Shown: one piece after another, positions 17,570 through 27,199 of the stretch | Position numbering within the stretch: position 1 is the stretch's first letter | How the letters are laid out: every line of letters begins with the position of its first letter | NCBI GenBank assembly: GCA_031181345.1 | Contig: JAPSLC010000038.1 | Span: 1-52,594, forward strand | Reading direction: 5' to 3' | DNA: 52,594 nucleotides | Source: Cupriavidus sp. | GTDB taxonomy: Bacteria; Pseudomonadota; Gammaproteobacteria; Burkholderiales; Burkholderiaceae | Made by a program: the position numbers and the translations under genes | The notes under the pieces: generated by a model | The model's database searches: none | The model's input: the letters and a program-made list of their open reading frames with translations, nothing else | Told to the model about the DNA's origin: nothing

Positions 17570-18490
17570 TCAACCGGTGACGTCGCGCGTCAATTCGCGC
17601 GTCAGCCAGGCCTCGAAACGGTGCACCGCGGGCCGTGCCTGCGCATGGTCCGCGATCACGACCTGGTATTCCATCCCATCCATCCCCGCGTCCGGCAGTA
17701 CCACCTGCAACTCGCCCCGAGCCAGCAGCGGCAGGATCAGCGGCGTACGGCCGATCGCCACGCCCGCGCCTTCCGCTGCCGCGGCGACGACGTGCTCGTA
17801 GCGCGAGAAATACAGGCAGGGCTGAGTGGCCACCGCCGTCAGCCCCAGGCGACGATACCACTCGCCCCACGACATCCAGCCGAATCGGGCATTGGGATCG
17901 TGATAGACCAGCAGCGTCGCGCCGCGAATATCGCCGGGGCGATGAATGCGCGCGGCGACCTGTGGCGCGGCGACCAGCATCAGCCGTTCGCGCAGCAGCG
18001 CGGTGGGGGCCTGTCCCGGCGGGCTCAGCCGGATCGCCAGATCGAAGCCATCCCTATCCAGATTGGCGATCCCCTCCGAAGCGTCGATGCGCACGTCGAT
18101 CTCGGGCGCCTGCGCCTGGAACCGTGCCAGGCGCGGCACCAGCCAGAGCGAGGCGAATGACGGCGTGGTGGTGACCGAGATCGCGCTGCGCTCCGGCGCG
18201 ATCAGGCGTTCGACCGTGCCGGCCAGCTGCTCGATCGCTTGCCTGGCGGCCTGCTGCAGCAGACGGCCCTCGGGCGTCAGCGACAACCCCTTGGCGCCGC
18301 GCAGGAACAGCGGCACGCCCAGGGCGTCCTCCAGACTCTTGATCTGCTTGCTGATGGCCGACTGCGTCAGGCACAACTCGTCGGCCGCGGCGGTAAAGCT
18401 CAAATGACGCGCCGCGCTGTCGAATCCGCGCAGCGCGTCGAGCGACATTGCGCGCAGGGCCTGCGAAGCGGCCTGGCTGATCTGGGTCAT
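17570..18490 (-). CDS. LysR-family regulator (GcvA-like)
   Basis: 306 aa. The N-terminus ALRGFDSAARHLSFTAAADE with LTQSAISKQIKSLEDALGV is the GcvA/AmpR-like HTH. The effector domain starts ISVTTTPSFASLWLVPRLAR, again GcvA-like. An alternative start at Met15 (18448) would trim the extension. It converges on the porin gene and is divergent from the DUF2917 gene. Its target cannot be told from position alone. Confidence 0.85.
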   Translation of the reverse strand: MTQISQAASQALRAMSLDALRGFDSAARHLSFTAAADELCLTQSAISKQIKSLEDALGVPLFLRGAKGLSLTPEGRLLQQAARQAIEQLAGTVERLIAPERSAISVTTTPSFASLWLVPRLARFQAQAPEIDVRIDASEGIANLDRDGFDLAIRLSPPGQAPTALLRERLMLVAAPQVAARIHRPGDIRGATLLVYHDPNARFGWMSWGEWYRRLGLTAVATQPCLYFSRYEHVVAAAAEGAGVAIGRTPLILPLLARGELQVVLPDAGMDGMEYQVVIADHAQARPAVHRFEAWLTRELTRDVTG

Positions 18491-18657
18491 GGCGGGCTTA
18501 TGCAGACATTGGCAGATGGGGCCGCGATGGGTTCGTCATCCACCGCGGCCATGATGCGCTGGAATACCCGGGATGACGAAACATCCGGCCAGGGAATCAG
18601 GGGCATGGCCACAATGACAAGGCGCCCTCTCGATGCGGGGCACGCCCGGAGACTGCC

Positions 18658-18978
18658 ATGCATGCATTCGCTCAACTCGACGGAAAAGATGGGATTGGCC
18701 GCAGTGGCGATATTGGCCGGATTGGCGCCGAACCGCTTCGCCTGGTGATCGGCCAAGGATACACCGTCGTTTGCTTGCAAGGCACGGTATGGCTGACCTG
18801 CGAATCGGGGGATCCGGCCGAAGCGGCGCGGGATATCGTATTGGCCTGCGGCGAGCGCTTCGATGCCCGGCGCACCATTACCGTTATCGTTTCGGCAATT
18901 CGGCGGCGGCCGGCCCGTATTGCGTTGACCCGGCGCAATACGGAGGATCGGCTCGATTGTAAGAAACGACTTAATTGA
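18658..18978 (+). CDS. DUF2917-type small protein
   Basis: 106 aa. The central part (LRLVIGQGYTVVCLQGTVWL, then TCESGDPAEAARDIVLACGE) matches the DUF2917 beta-rich fold found in many Burkholderiales, often beside a GcvA-type LysR gene as here. GGAG sits 6 nt before the ATG. Function unknown; no signal peptide. The following 265 bp (18979-19243), where it converges with the H-NS gene, shows no feature I can name. Confidence 0.7.
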   Translation: MHAFAQLDGKDGIGRSGDIGRIGAEPLRLVIGQGYTVVCLQGTVWLTCESGDPAEAARDIVLACGERFDARRTITVIVSAIRRRPARIALTRRNTEDRLDCKKRLN

Positions 18979-19243
18979 GTGCCGTCAATGTCTTGCGCAT
19001 TGTCTTGTCGCAATGTCTTCTTGCAAGCAGACTTGGCGGACCCGGTGCAAAACGCGGGAATTCCCGCAAAAGACCGCTGGGTATGCTGGCGCCCGTGGGA
19101 TCGGCTATCGCACAGAATCGCGCGCGCACCGGCGGCAAATCGCGTCCCCTGGCAGGACTTCGGCCGCGCCGGATATTGTGATTCGACGCATTACCGTTCG
19201 CGAAATGCAATGAAGCACGGTTTCAGGGCTGACTCGGCAGAGC

Positions 19244-19552
19244 TTACTCGGCGATCAGGAAGCGATCGCGATTCTTGCCCAGCCATGCCGGTGCGCGGCC
19301 TCGACCGGACCAGGTCTTGCCGGTCTTGGGGTCGCGGTATTTGGCCGGCGCGGGCGTACCGGAGCGGCCCGCCGATTTGCGAGGACGGCCACGGCGGCGC
19401 GGCGCCAGATCCTCGGCCGTCAATCCGTAATCCTCCATCAGCTGCTGGATCTGCGCGATCACCGTCGCCACTTCGGTTTGCCTGGCTTCCTCGAGTTGAG
19501 CTTCGAGTTTTTCCTTTTCTGCCAGTAATTGTTTGTAAGTCGCCATCGTCAT
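19244..19552 (-). CDS. H-NS/HvrA-family nucleoid protein
   Basis: 102 aa with an N-terminal coiled-coil oligomerisation region (TYKQLLAEKEKLEAQLEEAR). An Arg-rich AT-hook-like linker (APRRRGRPRKSAG) follows, then the conserved C-terminal minor-groove motif KYRDPKTGKTWSGRGRAPAW. This is the compact Burkholderiales/Bordetella form of H-NS. It silences AT-rich, horizontally acquired DNA. The start could be 19552 or 19546 (MATY). The upstream region 19553-19663 is strikingly AT-rich for this window, which suits autoregulation. Confidence 0.92.
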   Translation of the reverse strand: MTMATYKQLLAEKEKLEAQLEEARQTEVATVIAQIQQLMEDYGLTAEDLAPRRRGRPRKSAGRSGTPAPAKYRDPKTGKTWSGRGRAPAWLGKNRDRFLIAE

Positions 19553-19663
19553 TCCTTGCCAGTTGTAGGGTGCCGTTATGCTAGCTCACGGTTATGTGCG
19601 CGTCACCATAAAAAATGTAATCCAATAAGACAGAATCACAATATTCGGCAATTACATAATAAT

Positions 19664-19696
19664 GCGCACCCCCGCAATGTCGAGGCGGGGATGCGC
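19664..19696 (-). terminator. Terminator-like hairpin after the disulfide reductase gene
   Basis: GCGCA and CCCCGC arms pair with GCGGGG and TGCGC, with one mismatch and a 9-nt loop. On the minus strand it is followed by ATTATTATG, AT-rich but not a pure T run. It lies about 60 nt past the stop codon of the gene at 19753. Confidence 0.45.
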
Positions 19697-19752
19697 GGCA
19701 ACACGCATAACGGCAATGACAAGGAACGCCGCCACGGTGGCATTTAACCGGC

Positions 19753-21153
19753 TCAGGCGCGCAGCCCGGCTTGTGCATCGCGCAACGCGGTGCGCAATCC
19801 TTCTTCGATCACGGGGTGATAGAACGGCATCGCCAGCATCTGATCGATGGTCAATTGCTGCTGATAGGCCCATGCCAGCAGATGGGCGATATGTTCGGCG
19901 CGCGGACCGATCCATTCCGCGCCGAGGAAACGCCCGCTCGCCTTGTCGGCATAGACATGCATCAGACCGCGATTCTTCAGCATCACGCGGCTGCGCCCCT
20001 GGTCCTCGAAGCTGACCTCGCCGGTGACAAAGCTGTCGGCCGGCAAGTCGGCATGGCGCTGGCCGACCATGGCCAGTTGCGGGTCGGAGAACACCACCGC
20101 GATCGGCGCGCGGCGCGGCACCGGCGCGACCTTCGGCCAGGCGGCGGCATTCTCCCCGGCGCTCTTGCCCTCGTCGGCGGCCTCGTGCAGCAGCGGCAAG
20201 ACATCGTTGGCGTCGCCGGCGATGAAGATCGGCGCCGCGCCGCATTGCAGCGTGGCCGGGTCGAACACCGGCACGCCGCGCGCGTCCAGCTCCAGGCCGG
20301 TGTTTTCCAGGCCGAGATTGCGCACGTTGGGCTGACGGCCGGTGGCGGCCAGCACATAGTCGAAGCGTTCGGTCACCGCATTGCCGTCGCGATCGATGAA
20401 CGAGATCACCGCCTCGTCGCCTTCGCGCGCCATGTCCGTGACCTTGGCATCCGGGTCCAGATAGAACTCCTGCCGGAAGGCCTGGGCGGCATAGGCGCGA
20501 ATCGCCGGGTCGGTCAGCGGACCGACACCGCCGCGCACGCCGAACACGCGCACATGCACGCCGAGCCGCGACAGCGCCTGGCCCAGTTCGAGGCCGATCA
20601 CCCCGGGACCGAACACCGCCACGCGGCGCGGCAGGTCCTGCCAGTCGAAGACGTCGTCGTTGACCACCAGCCGGTCGCCGAACACGCGGAAGGGCTGCGG
20701 CACGGCCGGGCTCGAGCCGGTGGCGATCACCACCCGGCTGGCGCGCACCACGGTGCCGTCGGCATCGTCGCCGACCTGCAGCACCGTGTTGTCGATGAAG
20801 CGGGCGTAGCCGCGCAAGCGATCCTGCTCGGGAATATTGTCGACGCCGCGGACCACGAAGCCGACGAAGCGATCGCGCTCGCGCCGCACGCGGTCCATCA
20901 CCTCGCGACCGTCGATGCGGATCTGTCCATCGACATGGACGCCGAACGGCGCGGTATGGCGCAGCTCGTGCGCGGCCTCGGCCGCCGCGATCAGCAGTTT
21001 CGACGGCATGCAGCCGACGCGCGCGCAGGTGGTGCCGTATTCCCCGCCTTCGATGATCACAGCGCGCTTGCCGGCGGCCTTGGCGGCGCGATAGGCGGCG
21101 AGGCCAGCGGTGCCGGCGCCGATGACGGCGATGTCGGTGTCGATGGTTTGCAT
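19753..21153 (-). CDS. FAD-dependent pyridine nucleotide-disulfide oxidoreductase (dihydrolipoamide dehydrogenase-like)
   Basis: 466 aa of the class I disulfide reductase family. It shows the FAD-binding DIAVIGAGTAGLAAYRAAK, the redox-active pair in TTCARVGCMPSK (C-x4-C), an NAD(P)-binding motif VAVFGPGVIGLELGQAL, a second FAD motif IFIAGDAND, and the catalytic His-Glu of the dimer interface in YHPVIEEGLRTAL. Key residues are all present. It follows the peroxiredoxin-glutaredoxin gene on the same strand after 150 nt, so it may supply electrons to that enzyme. E3 function in a 2-oxoacid complex is less likely because no E1/E2 genes are nearby. Confidence 0.88.
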   Translation of the reverse strand: MQTIDTDIAVIGAGTAGLAAYRAAKAAGKRAVIIEGGEYGTTCARVGCMPSKLLIAAAEAAHELRHTAPFGVHVDGQIRIDGREVMDRVRRERDRFVGFVVRGVDNIPEQDRLRGYARFIDNTVLQVGDDADGTVVRASRVVIATGSSPAVPQPFRVFGDRLVVNDDVFDWQDLPRRVAVFGPGVIGLELGQALSRLGVHVRVFGVRGGVGPLTDPAIRAYAAQAFRQEFYLDPDAKVTDMAREGDEAVISFIDRDGNAVTERFDYVLAATGRQPNVRNLGLENTGLELDARGVPVFDPATLQCGAAPIFIAGDANDVLPLLHEAADEGKSAGENAAAWPKVAPVPRRAPIAVVFSDPQLAMVGQRHADLPADSFVTGEVSFEDQGRSRVMLKNRGLMHVYADKASGRFLGAEWIGPRAEHIAHLLAWAYQQQLTIDQMLAMPFYHPVIEEGLRTALRDAQAGLRA

Positions 21154-21303
21154 GGCGAAATTCCTGTTCGGAGAGACGATGGGTGGTTTCGGGGCGGTTC
21201 AATCCACGGACCCGAGGGCGGCACGCCGCCATCGGGTCCGGCGACTGCCGGACCGCGCCACGGAAAAATCAGTGGAATGGGAGAAGAAAGGCGCCGCGGG
21301 AAA

Positions 21304-22035
21304 TCAGGCGGCCAGATACTGCTCGACCTGCTCGGCGCCGCCGATCAGCTTGCCGTTGATGAACACTTGCGGGGCGGTCATCGTGCCGGACACCGCGCCG
21401 AGCACCTTGCCGCGGATCTTGTGTTCCAGCGGCACGTCGATGTACTGGTAGCCGTGGTCCGCCAGCAGTTGCTTGGCCTTGGCGCAGAAGGGGCAGCCTT
21501 CCTTCGAGAACACCACGACCTGGTCCGGCTTCCTGGCGTCCGGGGCGACGTAGGCGAGCATCGTGTCGGCGTCGGAGACCTTGAACGGGTCGCCCGGCTC
21601 TTCCGGCTCGATGAACATCTTGTCGACCACGCCGTTCTTGACCAGCATCGAATAGCGCCAGCTGCGCTTGCCGAAGCCGAGGTCGGTCTTGTCCACCAGC
21701 ATGCCCATGCCGTCGGTGAATTCGCCGTTGCCGTCGGGAATCATCACGATGTTCTCGGATTCCTGGTCCTTGGCCCACTCGTTCATCACGAAGGTGTCGT
21801 TGACCGAGACGCAGAGGATCGCGTCGACGCCATGCTTGGCGAAAACGGGCGCCAGTTCGTTATAGCGCGGCAGGTGCGTCGACGAACAGGTCGGGGTGAA
21901 CGCGCCAGGCAGCGAGAAGACCACGACGGTCTTGTTGTCGAACAGCTCCGCGGTGCTCAGGTTCTTCCATTCATTGTTCTCGCGTACGCGGAACGTGACA
22001 TGGGGGACGCGTTGGCCTTCACGGGATTGCAGCAT
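21304..22035 (-). CDS. Peroxiredoxin-glutaredoxin hybrid (Prx5-type)
   Basis: 243-aa fusion enzyme. Residues 1-165 form a Prx5-like domain with the peroxidatic Cys50 in PGAFTPTCSSTH. Residues ~170-243 form a glutaredoxin domain with a CPFC dithiol (181-184) and the Grx cis-Pro region TAPQVFINGKLIGG. Such hybrids reduce hydrogen peroxide and alkyl hydroperoxides using glutathione, with the Grx part recycling the Prx Cys internally. Cytosolic. An AGGAG-like site precedes the start. A reductase follows in the same direction. I looked for an OxyR site upstream and found no convincing match. Confidence 0.95.
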   Translation of the reverse strand: MLQSREGQRVPHVTFRVRENNEWKNLSTAELFDNKTVVVFSLPGAFTPTCSSTHLPRYNELAPVFAKHGVDAILCVSVNDTFVMNEWAKDQESENIVMIPDGNGEFTDGMGMLVDKTDLGFGKRSWRYSMLVKNGVVDKMFIEPEEPGDPFKVSDADTMLAYVAPDARKPDQVVVFSKEGCPFCAKAKQLLADHGYQYIDVPLEHKIRGKVLGAVSGTMTAPQVFINGKLIGGAEQVEQYLAA

Positions 22036-22178
22036 TGGGATCGCTCCTTGGTTGGATGGTGAATTGGGGGTTCAGTGTCTTGTGCCGCGTTGGTTGTGTG
22101 TCGCAGCGAAGGCCCCATTCTGGCGATGCCCCCTCCATTTGTACAATTTATCGTTTAAACCACCGTCATTAGATAAAG

Positions 22179-25046
22179 CTATAGGTCGCTCTGTGGCGCG
22201 GCCGCCGCTTTGCCTGGATCCCCGGCCACGCTCGCGTCCGGCCAGGCGCCGGCATAGACCTCGACGAAGCGGTCCGGGTCCAGATAGCGACGGATCGCGG
22301 CGTTGACCTGCTCGACCGTGGCGTTCTCGATGCGGCGCTCCAGCTCTTCGGTAAACGCCATGGTCTGGCCGACGAACAGCTGATAGGCAAGCATCGAGAC
22401 CAGCGCCTCGTCGCGGCTGCGGGTGACCACCCCCTGTTGCCGCAGTCCGCTCTTGGCCTCGGCCAGTTCGTCCTCCGTCACGCCCTCGCGCAGGAAGCGC
22501 CGCAGCTCCCGCTGCACGCCGGCCTTGAGCCGCGGCAGGTTCTGGGGGGCAAAGGAGGCCTGGATGCCAAAGCGCCCGGCGGTATCGAGAGCGCCGATCC
22601 GCAGGTAGCTGGTCGCGCCGTAGCTGATGCCCTCCTGCTGGCGCAGCCGATCGGCCAGCCGGCTCTTCATCGAACTGCCGCCGAAGATCCGGTTGGCGAT
22701 CGCCAGCGCCGCATAGTCGGGATGGTCCATCGTCATGCCGATCGGCAGCGCGGCAATGAAGCTGGCATTGGCCTTGTGCGGCGTCGGCACCGCCAGGCTC
22801 GCCGGATGCAGCGGCAGGAAATCACGCTCGACGCGGGCGAACGGCATCGGCGCGCTCCAGTCGCCGAACAGCGTCTCCACCTGCTGCCGCGCGGCCTCGG
22901 CATCGAAATCGCCGACCAGCGCGAACTGCGCATGGCTGGCGCCGTAGAAGCGCCGATGGAAGTCGCGCACCTGCCCGAGCTGGACCGCGCGAAGTTCGGC
23001 GATCGATTCCTCCAGCGTGGGCACATAGCGCGGGTCGCCCTTCGGATAGGGATTGCCGTGCCTGCCGAGCACCACCGGCGCTAGCGCCTCCGGCTGCCGT
23101 ACCTGGCTCTGGATGCCGGCGATCGCGGTGGTGCGCAGCACCTCGAATTCGGCCGCGGGCAGGCTCGGTTCGCGCAGCACATCGCGCAGCAACGTCAACA
23201 CCTGCGGCAGATGTTCGCGCGGCGCCTGGAAGCTGACGGTCACGCGTTCGGCGTCGCCGGAGACGCCGACCGTCGCCCTCAGCGCCTCGAAGGCATCGAT
23301 CAGCTGCTGCCGATCGCGCCCGCCGGCGCCGCGCATCAGCATGCCGGCGGTCAGCGTGCCGACCGCGTCCAGGCCGCGCAGGCTGTCGACATCGCCCATG
23401 CGCAGCACCAGCTGGCCCTGCACGCGCTGCCCGCGCGTGGGCTTGGGCAGCATCGCCATCACCATGCCGTTCGGCAGCGTCGCGCGCAGCGTATGTGCCT
23501 CGATATTGGCGGGCGTCGGCGCAAACGGCGCGACCGGCGCGCTGCCCGGCTTGCCCCGATAGTCGCGCGTCAGCTCGGCGAGGTCGGGCGCCGGCGGAAT
23601 CGCGACGTAGCTCGGCGCGTCGACCGGAGTGAATTGCCCCAGCGTGCGGTTGGCGCGCTGCAGATAGTGGCGCGCGACACGATTGACGTCGTCCAGCGTC
23701 ACGCGTTCGATCTGATCGCGAGTGATCAGCATCAGGCGCCAATCCCCCTTCGCAATGGCTTCCGACAGCGCCACGCCGTAGCTGGCCGGATCGTTCAGCA
23801 TGCGTTCGTAGCCGTTGCGCGCGCGACGCTGGGCCCTCTCGAGCTCCTCTTGCGTAATCGGCTGGGCGGCGATGCCTTCGACGAGCTCCAGCAGTCCGGT
23901 GCGCGCCGGCTCCAGCGATTGCGCCTTGCCGACCTGCGCGAGGAACACCACGCTGCCCGGCTGCTTCAACGCCCGCACAAAGCCCGTCTGCGACGCGGCC
24001 TTCTTCTGCTCGACCAGTCCGCGATACAGGCGGCCTCCCGGTATGGCCGTCAGGATGTCGACGAGCAGCGTCATCGCAGCGGTGTCCGGATGCGCGCCCG
24101 GGCCGATGTGATATTGCGCAGCCACGACCTGGATATCGCCGGGCCGCTGCAGCAGGATCTCGCGCGGCCCTTCCTGCGGCGGCTCGACCGTGTACTGTTC
24201 CGCCAGCACGCGTGCAGGCCTGGGAATCGCGCCGAAATGGCGCGTCACGCTGGCCAGCGTGCGGGCCGGATCGAATTGCCCCGTGATCACCAGCACCGCA
24301 TTGTCGGGCTGGTAGTAGCGGCGATAGAAGGCCTGCAGCGCATCGATGCCGACGTGCTCGATATCGCTGCGCGCGCCGATCGGCGCCTTGCCGTAGTTGT
24401 GCCAGTGATAGGCGCTGGCTGCCAGCTGGCGCAGCAGCACGCCGGTCGGGCTGTTCTCGCCGCGTTCGAGCTCGTTGCGTACCACGGTCATCTCGCTGTC
24501 GAGCGCGCTGCGCGAGATCGTGCTGTTGACCATGCGGTCCGCTTCCATTCGCAGCAGCCAGTCGAGGTTCTCCTCGCTGGCGGCGAAGGTGGCGAAGTAA
24601 TTGGTGCGATCGTGCGCGGTGGTGCCGTTGAACTGCATCCCGCGGCTCGCCATCTGCCGGCCGATCGCGCCATCCGGCACACTCGGCGTCCCCTTGAACA
24701 GCAGATGCTCGAGCAGGTGCGCCATGCCGGTCTCGCCGTAGCTTTCGTGCCGGCTGCCGACAAGGTAGGTGATATTGATCGTGGTGGTCGGCTGCGCCGC
24801 ATCCGGGGCGAGCAGCACCCGCAGTCCGTTGGGCAGGCGGTATTCCGTGATGCCTTCGGCGCTGGCGACCGGTGTGGGGATGCCCTGCACCGTTTCGCCG
24901 GCCGTTGCGGCCGGTGATTCAATCGACGAGCGTGCGGCGTGGGCCGGACCAGGACCGCACAACGCGGCAATCAGGACGGTGCAAAGGATGGCAATGGGGA
25001 GGGCCGGGAGGGCGGACAGGACCGGGCCGGCAGCGCTGCGAGGCAT
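22179..25046 (-). CDS. Periplasmic M16 (pitrilysin-family) zinc protease, two-domain
   Basis: 955 aa with a signal peptide (ALPIAILCTVLIAALCGPGPAHA). The first M16 domain has the inverted zinc motif HLLEH in GMAHLLEHLLFKGT and a downstream Glu. The second, inactive-type half follows from ~residue 490 (LRATLPNGMVMAMLPKPTRG), ending in the typical LADRLRQQEGISYGATSYLR region. It is therefore a single-chain M16 with catalytic N half and clamp-like C half. Start 25046 has a GGAG site; the longer frame from 25112 lacks signal-peptide logic. It probably degrades peptides in the periplasm. Confidence 0.92.
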   Translation of the reverse strand: MPRSAAGPVLSALPALPIAILCTVLIAALCGPGPAHAARSSIESPAATAGETVQGIPTPVASAEGITEYRLPNGLRVLLAPDAAQPTTTINITYLVGSRHESYGETGMAHLLEHLLFKGTPSVPDGAIGRQMASRGMQFNGTTAHDRTNYFATFAASEENLDWLLRMEADRMVNSTISRSALDSEMTVVRNELERGENSPTGVLLRQLAASAYHWHNYGKAPIGARSDIEHVGIDALQAFYRRYYQPDNAVLVITGQFDPARTLASVTRHFGAIPRPARVLAEQYTVEPPQEGPREILLQRPGDIQVVAAQYHIGPGAHPDTAAMTLLVDILTAIPGGRLYRGLVEQKKAASQTGFVRALKQPGSVVFLAQVGKAQSLEPARTGLLELVEGIAAQPITQEELERAQRRARNGYERMLNDPASYGVALSEAIAKGDWRLMLITRDQIERVTLDDVNRVARHYLQRANRTLGQFTPVDAPSYVAIPPAPDLAELTRDYRGKPGSAPVAPFAPTPANIEAHTLRATLPNGMVMAMLPKPTRGQRVQGQLVLRMGDVDSLRGLDAVGTLTAGMLMRGAGGRDRQQLIDAFEALRATVGVSGDAERVTVSFQAPREHLPQVLTLLRDVLREPSLPAAEFEVLRTTAIAGIQSQVRQPEALAPVVLGRHGNPYPKGDPRYVPTLEESIAELRAVQLGQVRDFHRRFYGASHAQFALVGDFDAEAARQQVETLFGDWSAPMPFARVERDFLPLHPASLAVPTPHKANASFIAALPIGMTMDHPDYAALAIANRIFGGSSMKSRLADRLRQQEGISYGATSYLRIGALDTAGRFGIQASFAPQNLPRLKAGVQRELRRFLREGVTEDELAEAKSGLRQQGVVTRSRDEALVSMLAYQLFVGQTMAFTEELERRIENATVEQVNAAIRRYLDPDRFVEVYAGAWPDASVAGDPGKAAAAPQSDL

Positions 25047-25192
25047 GGGATCTCCGTGGTGGATCAGACAGACAGGTGGACGCGCCTTCGGGTGCCCCTT
25101 CCCGGCGCGCACCGCATCGGGTGCGCGCCGTCACTGATCGTACCAAACCCCATGTCCGGGCGCGGCTGCGGGACAGCCGCGCCGGAACCGCC

Positions 25193-27199
25193 TCAGACCA
25201 CGTTCACCACCGCCGAGCCCGCCGGCACCTCCACCGTGGTGACCCTGGCCGTCGCCGGCTGCGGCGGCGCATTGCCGTCGACCAGTCCCTTCATGATATG
25301 GAAGGCGCAATTGAGCCTGTCCGGCGTCAGCGTGACGACCGAATAGCCGATGACATTGGTCTCCGCGTAACGCATCCACGGATTGAAATGCTCCAGCGTG
25401 CGATTCAAGGTGTTGACCACAGCGCCGCTGACCTCCTCGTAGATCAGCGCCTTGATCTCGGCAAAGCGGGGGTCGTTATCGACCACGCTCTTGTACGTGC
25501 TCATCAGCGTATTGCTCGACAGCCCTGCCCCGACCAGATCGACCATCACCGGCGTCGGTGTCGCCGCATCGAAGTCGTCCATCACCACGCCGGCAAAGAA
25601 TGCGTGGATGTCGCCGGTCAGCGCCACCACATTGCGAACGTTGTTCGTCTTCAGGAAGGCCATCAGATTCTTGCGTTCCGCGTCATAGCCATCCCACTGG
25701 TCCGCGTTGAGCACATAGGTGGCCAGCAGCGACGCCGGCGGCAGGCGGCTGTCGAGCGTGGGCTTGATATTGGCGTCGAAGTTGGCGCTATCGATGCCGG
25801 CCTGCGCCGACAGTAGTTGCCGCAGATTGGCGTAGGCGACGTTGTTCGGATAGGTGCCCGACGCCACCGCCGCGCGCAGGTCCGCCTCCAACGCCTCCTC
25901 CATCTGGTCGCGCAATGGCGTCAGCGCCGTATTGCTCGCGATCAGCCGCAGCACCATCAACTCTGCGATCGCCTCGGTCAAATCGACCTGCATGCGCAGC
26001 AGAGAGACCTGATTGCCCCACAGCTTCCACGTCGTCGCCGCGCCGCCGATACGGTCCTGCCACCACGCGCGCTGTGCGTCGCCCAGCATCGATACCGGCG
26101 TCAGCGCACCGCCCGCCGCCGCGATCTTGGCGTCCTCGGCCGCCTTCAGCGTGTCGCGCCGGATGAAGAAGCGGCTGCCGACATCGCCGCCCGCATTGGC
26201 CTCCGAGATCAGGTGGTCGGCGCGATACAGCCGCTCGTCGGTCATCAGCAGCGTCGCCAGGTTGCCGAAGGTGAAGGCGCGATAGATCTGGATGTTCTGG
26301 AACGAGGGGTTGTTCAGGTCCAGCGTCACATCGGCCGGCAGGAACTCGAACCAGGCCTGGTTGGCGGCGCGGCGCCGCGCGGTCTGGGGCGTCTGGTCGT
26401 CGTCGGCGTCATAGCTCTGCCGGTCCTGCCAGCAGTCGTCCGAGAACTCGTGGTCGTCCCAGATCGCGATCATCGGGAAGCGCGCATGCAGCGCCTGCAG
26501 CCGCGCATCGCTGCGATAGGCCTTGTACAGATAGCGGTAGTCCTCCAGCGTGGTCGCGTAGCGGAAGCCGCTCGGCAGCGTCGTGCCATTGGGCAGCGAC
26601 AGCGGCGTATGGCGGCTTTCGACCAGATTGACCGGCGCCCCGTCGGCCACCGCCTCGTAGATGTAGTCCCCGGTGTGCACGATGAAATCGAGATCCTGCT
26701 GGGCAAGCTCTTCCATGCCGGCCCAGTGGTTGATGCTCCAGTCCTGGCAACTGACAAAGGCGAACTTCAGCTGCGACAGCGGCGTGCCGGCCGCGGGCGC
26801 GGTGCGGGTGCGGCCGACGGGACTGAAGCGGCTGCCCACGCGGAACCGGTAGTAATAGGTGGTGGCGGCATTCAGGCCCGTGACCTTGGTGCGCAGCGTG
26901 TAGTCCCACTCGGGCAAGGCACGTAGATGGTCGTTGACGACCAGCGTGGAGAAGTCCTCCTGGGTCGACACCTGCAAGCGCACATTGACGTGCCGCTTGC
27001 CGTTGTCGCCTTCGACACGCGTCCACAGCACGACGCTGTCGGGGCGGGGATCGCCCGAGGCGACCCCGTGCCGGAAGTCGAACAGGTCCGGTTCCGGCGG
27101 ATCGGGATTGTCATCGCCACCGCCGCAGCCGGCCAACCCAGTGGTGGCGACCGAGACGGTGATGAAGCTTCCCCATTTCAAGAACTGGCGACGATCCAT
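25193..27199 (-). CDS. phoD: PhoD-type alkaline phosphatase/phosphodiesterase, Tat-exported
   Basis: 668 aa. The N-terminus MDRRQFLKWGSFITVS is a twin-arginine signal, followed by the lipobox-like TGLAGCGGG, so it may be a Tat-exported lipoprotein. The PhoD domain pair is visible: an N-terminal Ig-like part (DFRHGVASGDPRPDSVVLWT) and the metallophosphatase with FVSCQDW, VHTGDYIYE, IWDDHEFSDD and LTGDIHAF, which hold the Fe/Ca ligands. It releases phosphate from phosphoesters outside the cytoplasm. No clear Pho box was found upstream. It is divergent from a membrane hydrolase gene. Confidence 0.93.
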   Translation of the reverse strand: MDRRQFLKWGSFITVSVATTGLAGCGGGDDNPDPPEPDLFDFRHGVASGDPRPDSVVLWTRVEGDNGKRHVNVRLQVSTQEDFSTLVVNDHLRALPEWDYTLRTKVTGLNAATTYYYRFRVGSRFSPVGRTRTAPAAGTPLSQLKFAFVSCQDWSINHWAGMEELAQQDLDFIVHTGDYIYEAVADGAPVNLVESRHTPLSLPNGTTLPSGFRYATTLEDYRYLYKAYRSDARLQALHARFPMIAIWDDHEFSDDCWQDRQSYDADDDQTPQTARRRAANQAWFEFLPADVTLDLNNPSFQNIQIYRAFTFGNLATLLMTDERLYRADHLISEANAGGDVGSRFFIRRDTLKAAEDAKIAAAGGALTPVSMLGDAQRAWWQDRIGGAATTWKLWGNQVSLLRMQVDLTEAIAELMVLRLIASNTALTPLRDQMEEALEADLRAAVASGTYPNNVAYANLRQLLSAQAGIDSANFDANIKPTLDSRLPPASLLATYVLNADQWDGYDAERKNLMAFLKTNNVRNVVALTGDIHAFFAGVVMDDFDAATPTPVMVDLVGAGLSSNTLMSTYKSVVDNDPRFAEIKALIYEEVSGAVVNTLNRTLEHFNPWMRYAETNVIGYSVVTLTPDRLNCAFHIMKGLVDGNAPPQPATARVTTVEVPAGSAVVNVV

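Noticed and set aside
19771..22062. A very long open plus-strand frame (about 760 codons) opposite the reductase and the Prx-Grx gene
   Set aside because: It is rich in Arg, His and Gln with no recognisable domain, and both minus-strand genes have complete, conserved active sites. Long antisense frames are normal in DNA of this GC content. The similar frames opposite ceoB (1107-2630), ceoA (3522-5060), the M16 gene (23211-24917) and the flavin hydroxylase (46375-48279) are rejected for the same reason.
22036..22178. OxyR binding site upstream of the peroxiredoxin-glutaredoxin gene
   Set aside because: TTAGATAAAGCTAT resembles one half of an OxyR site, but the spacing is one base short and no second half is present.
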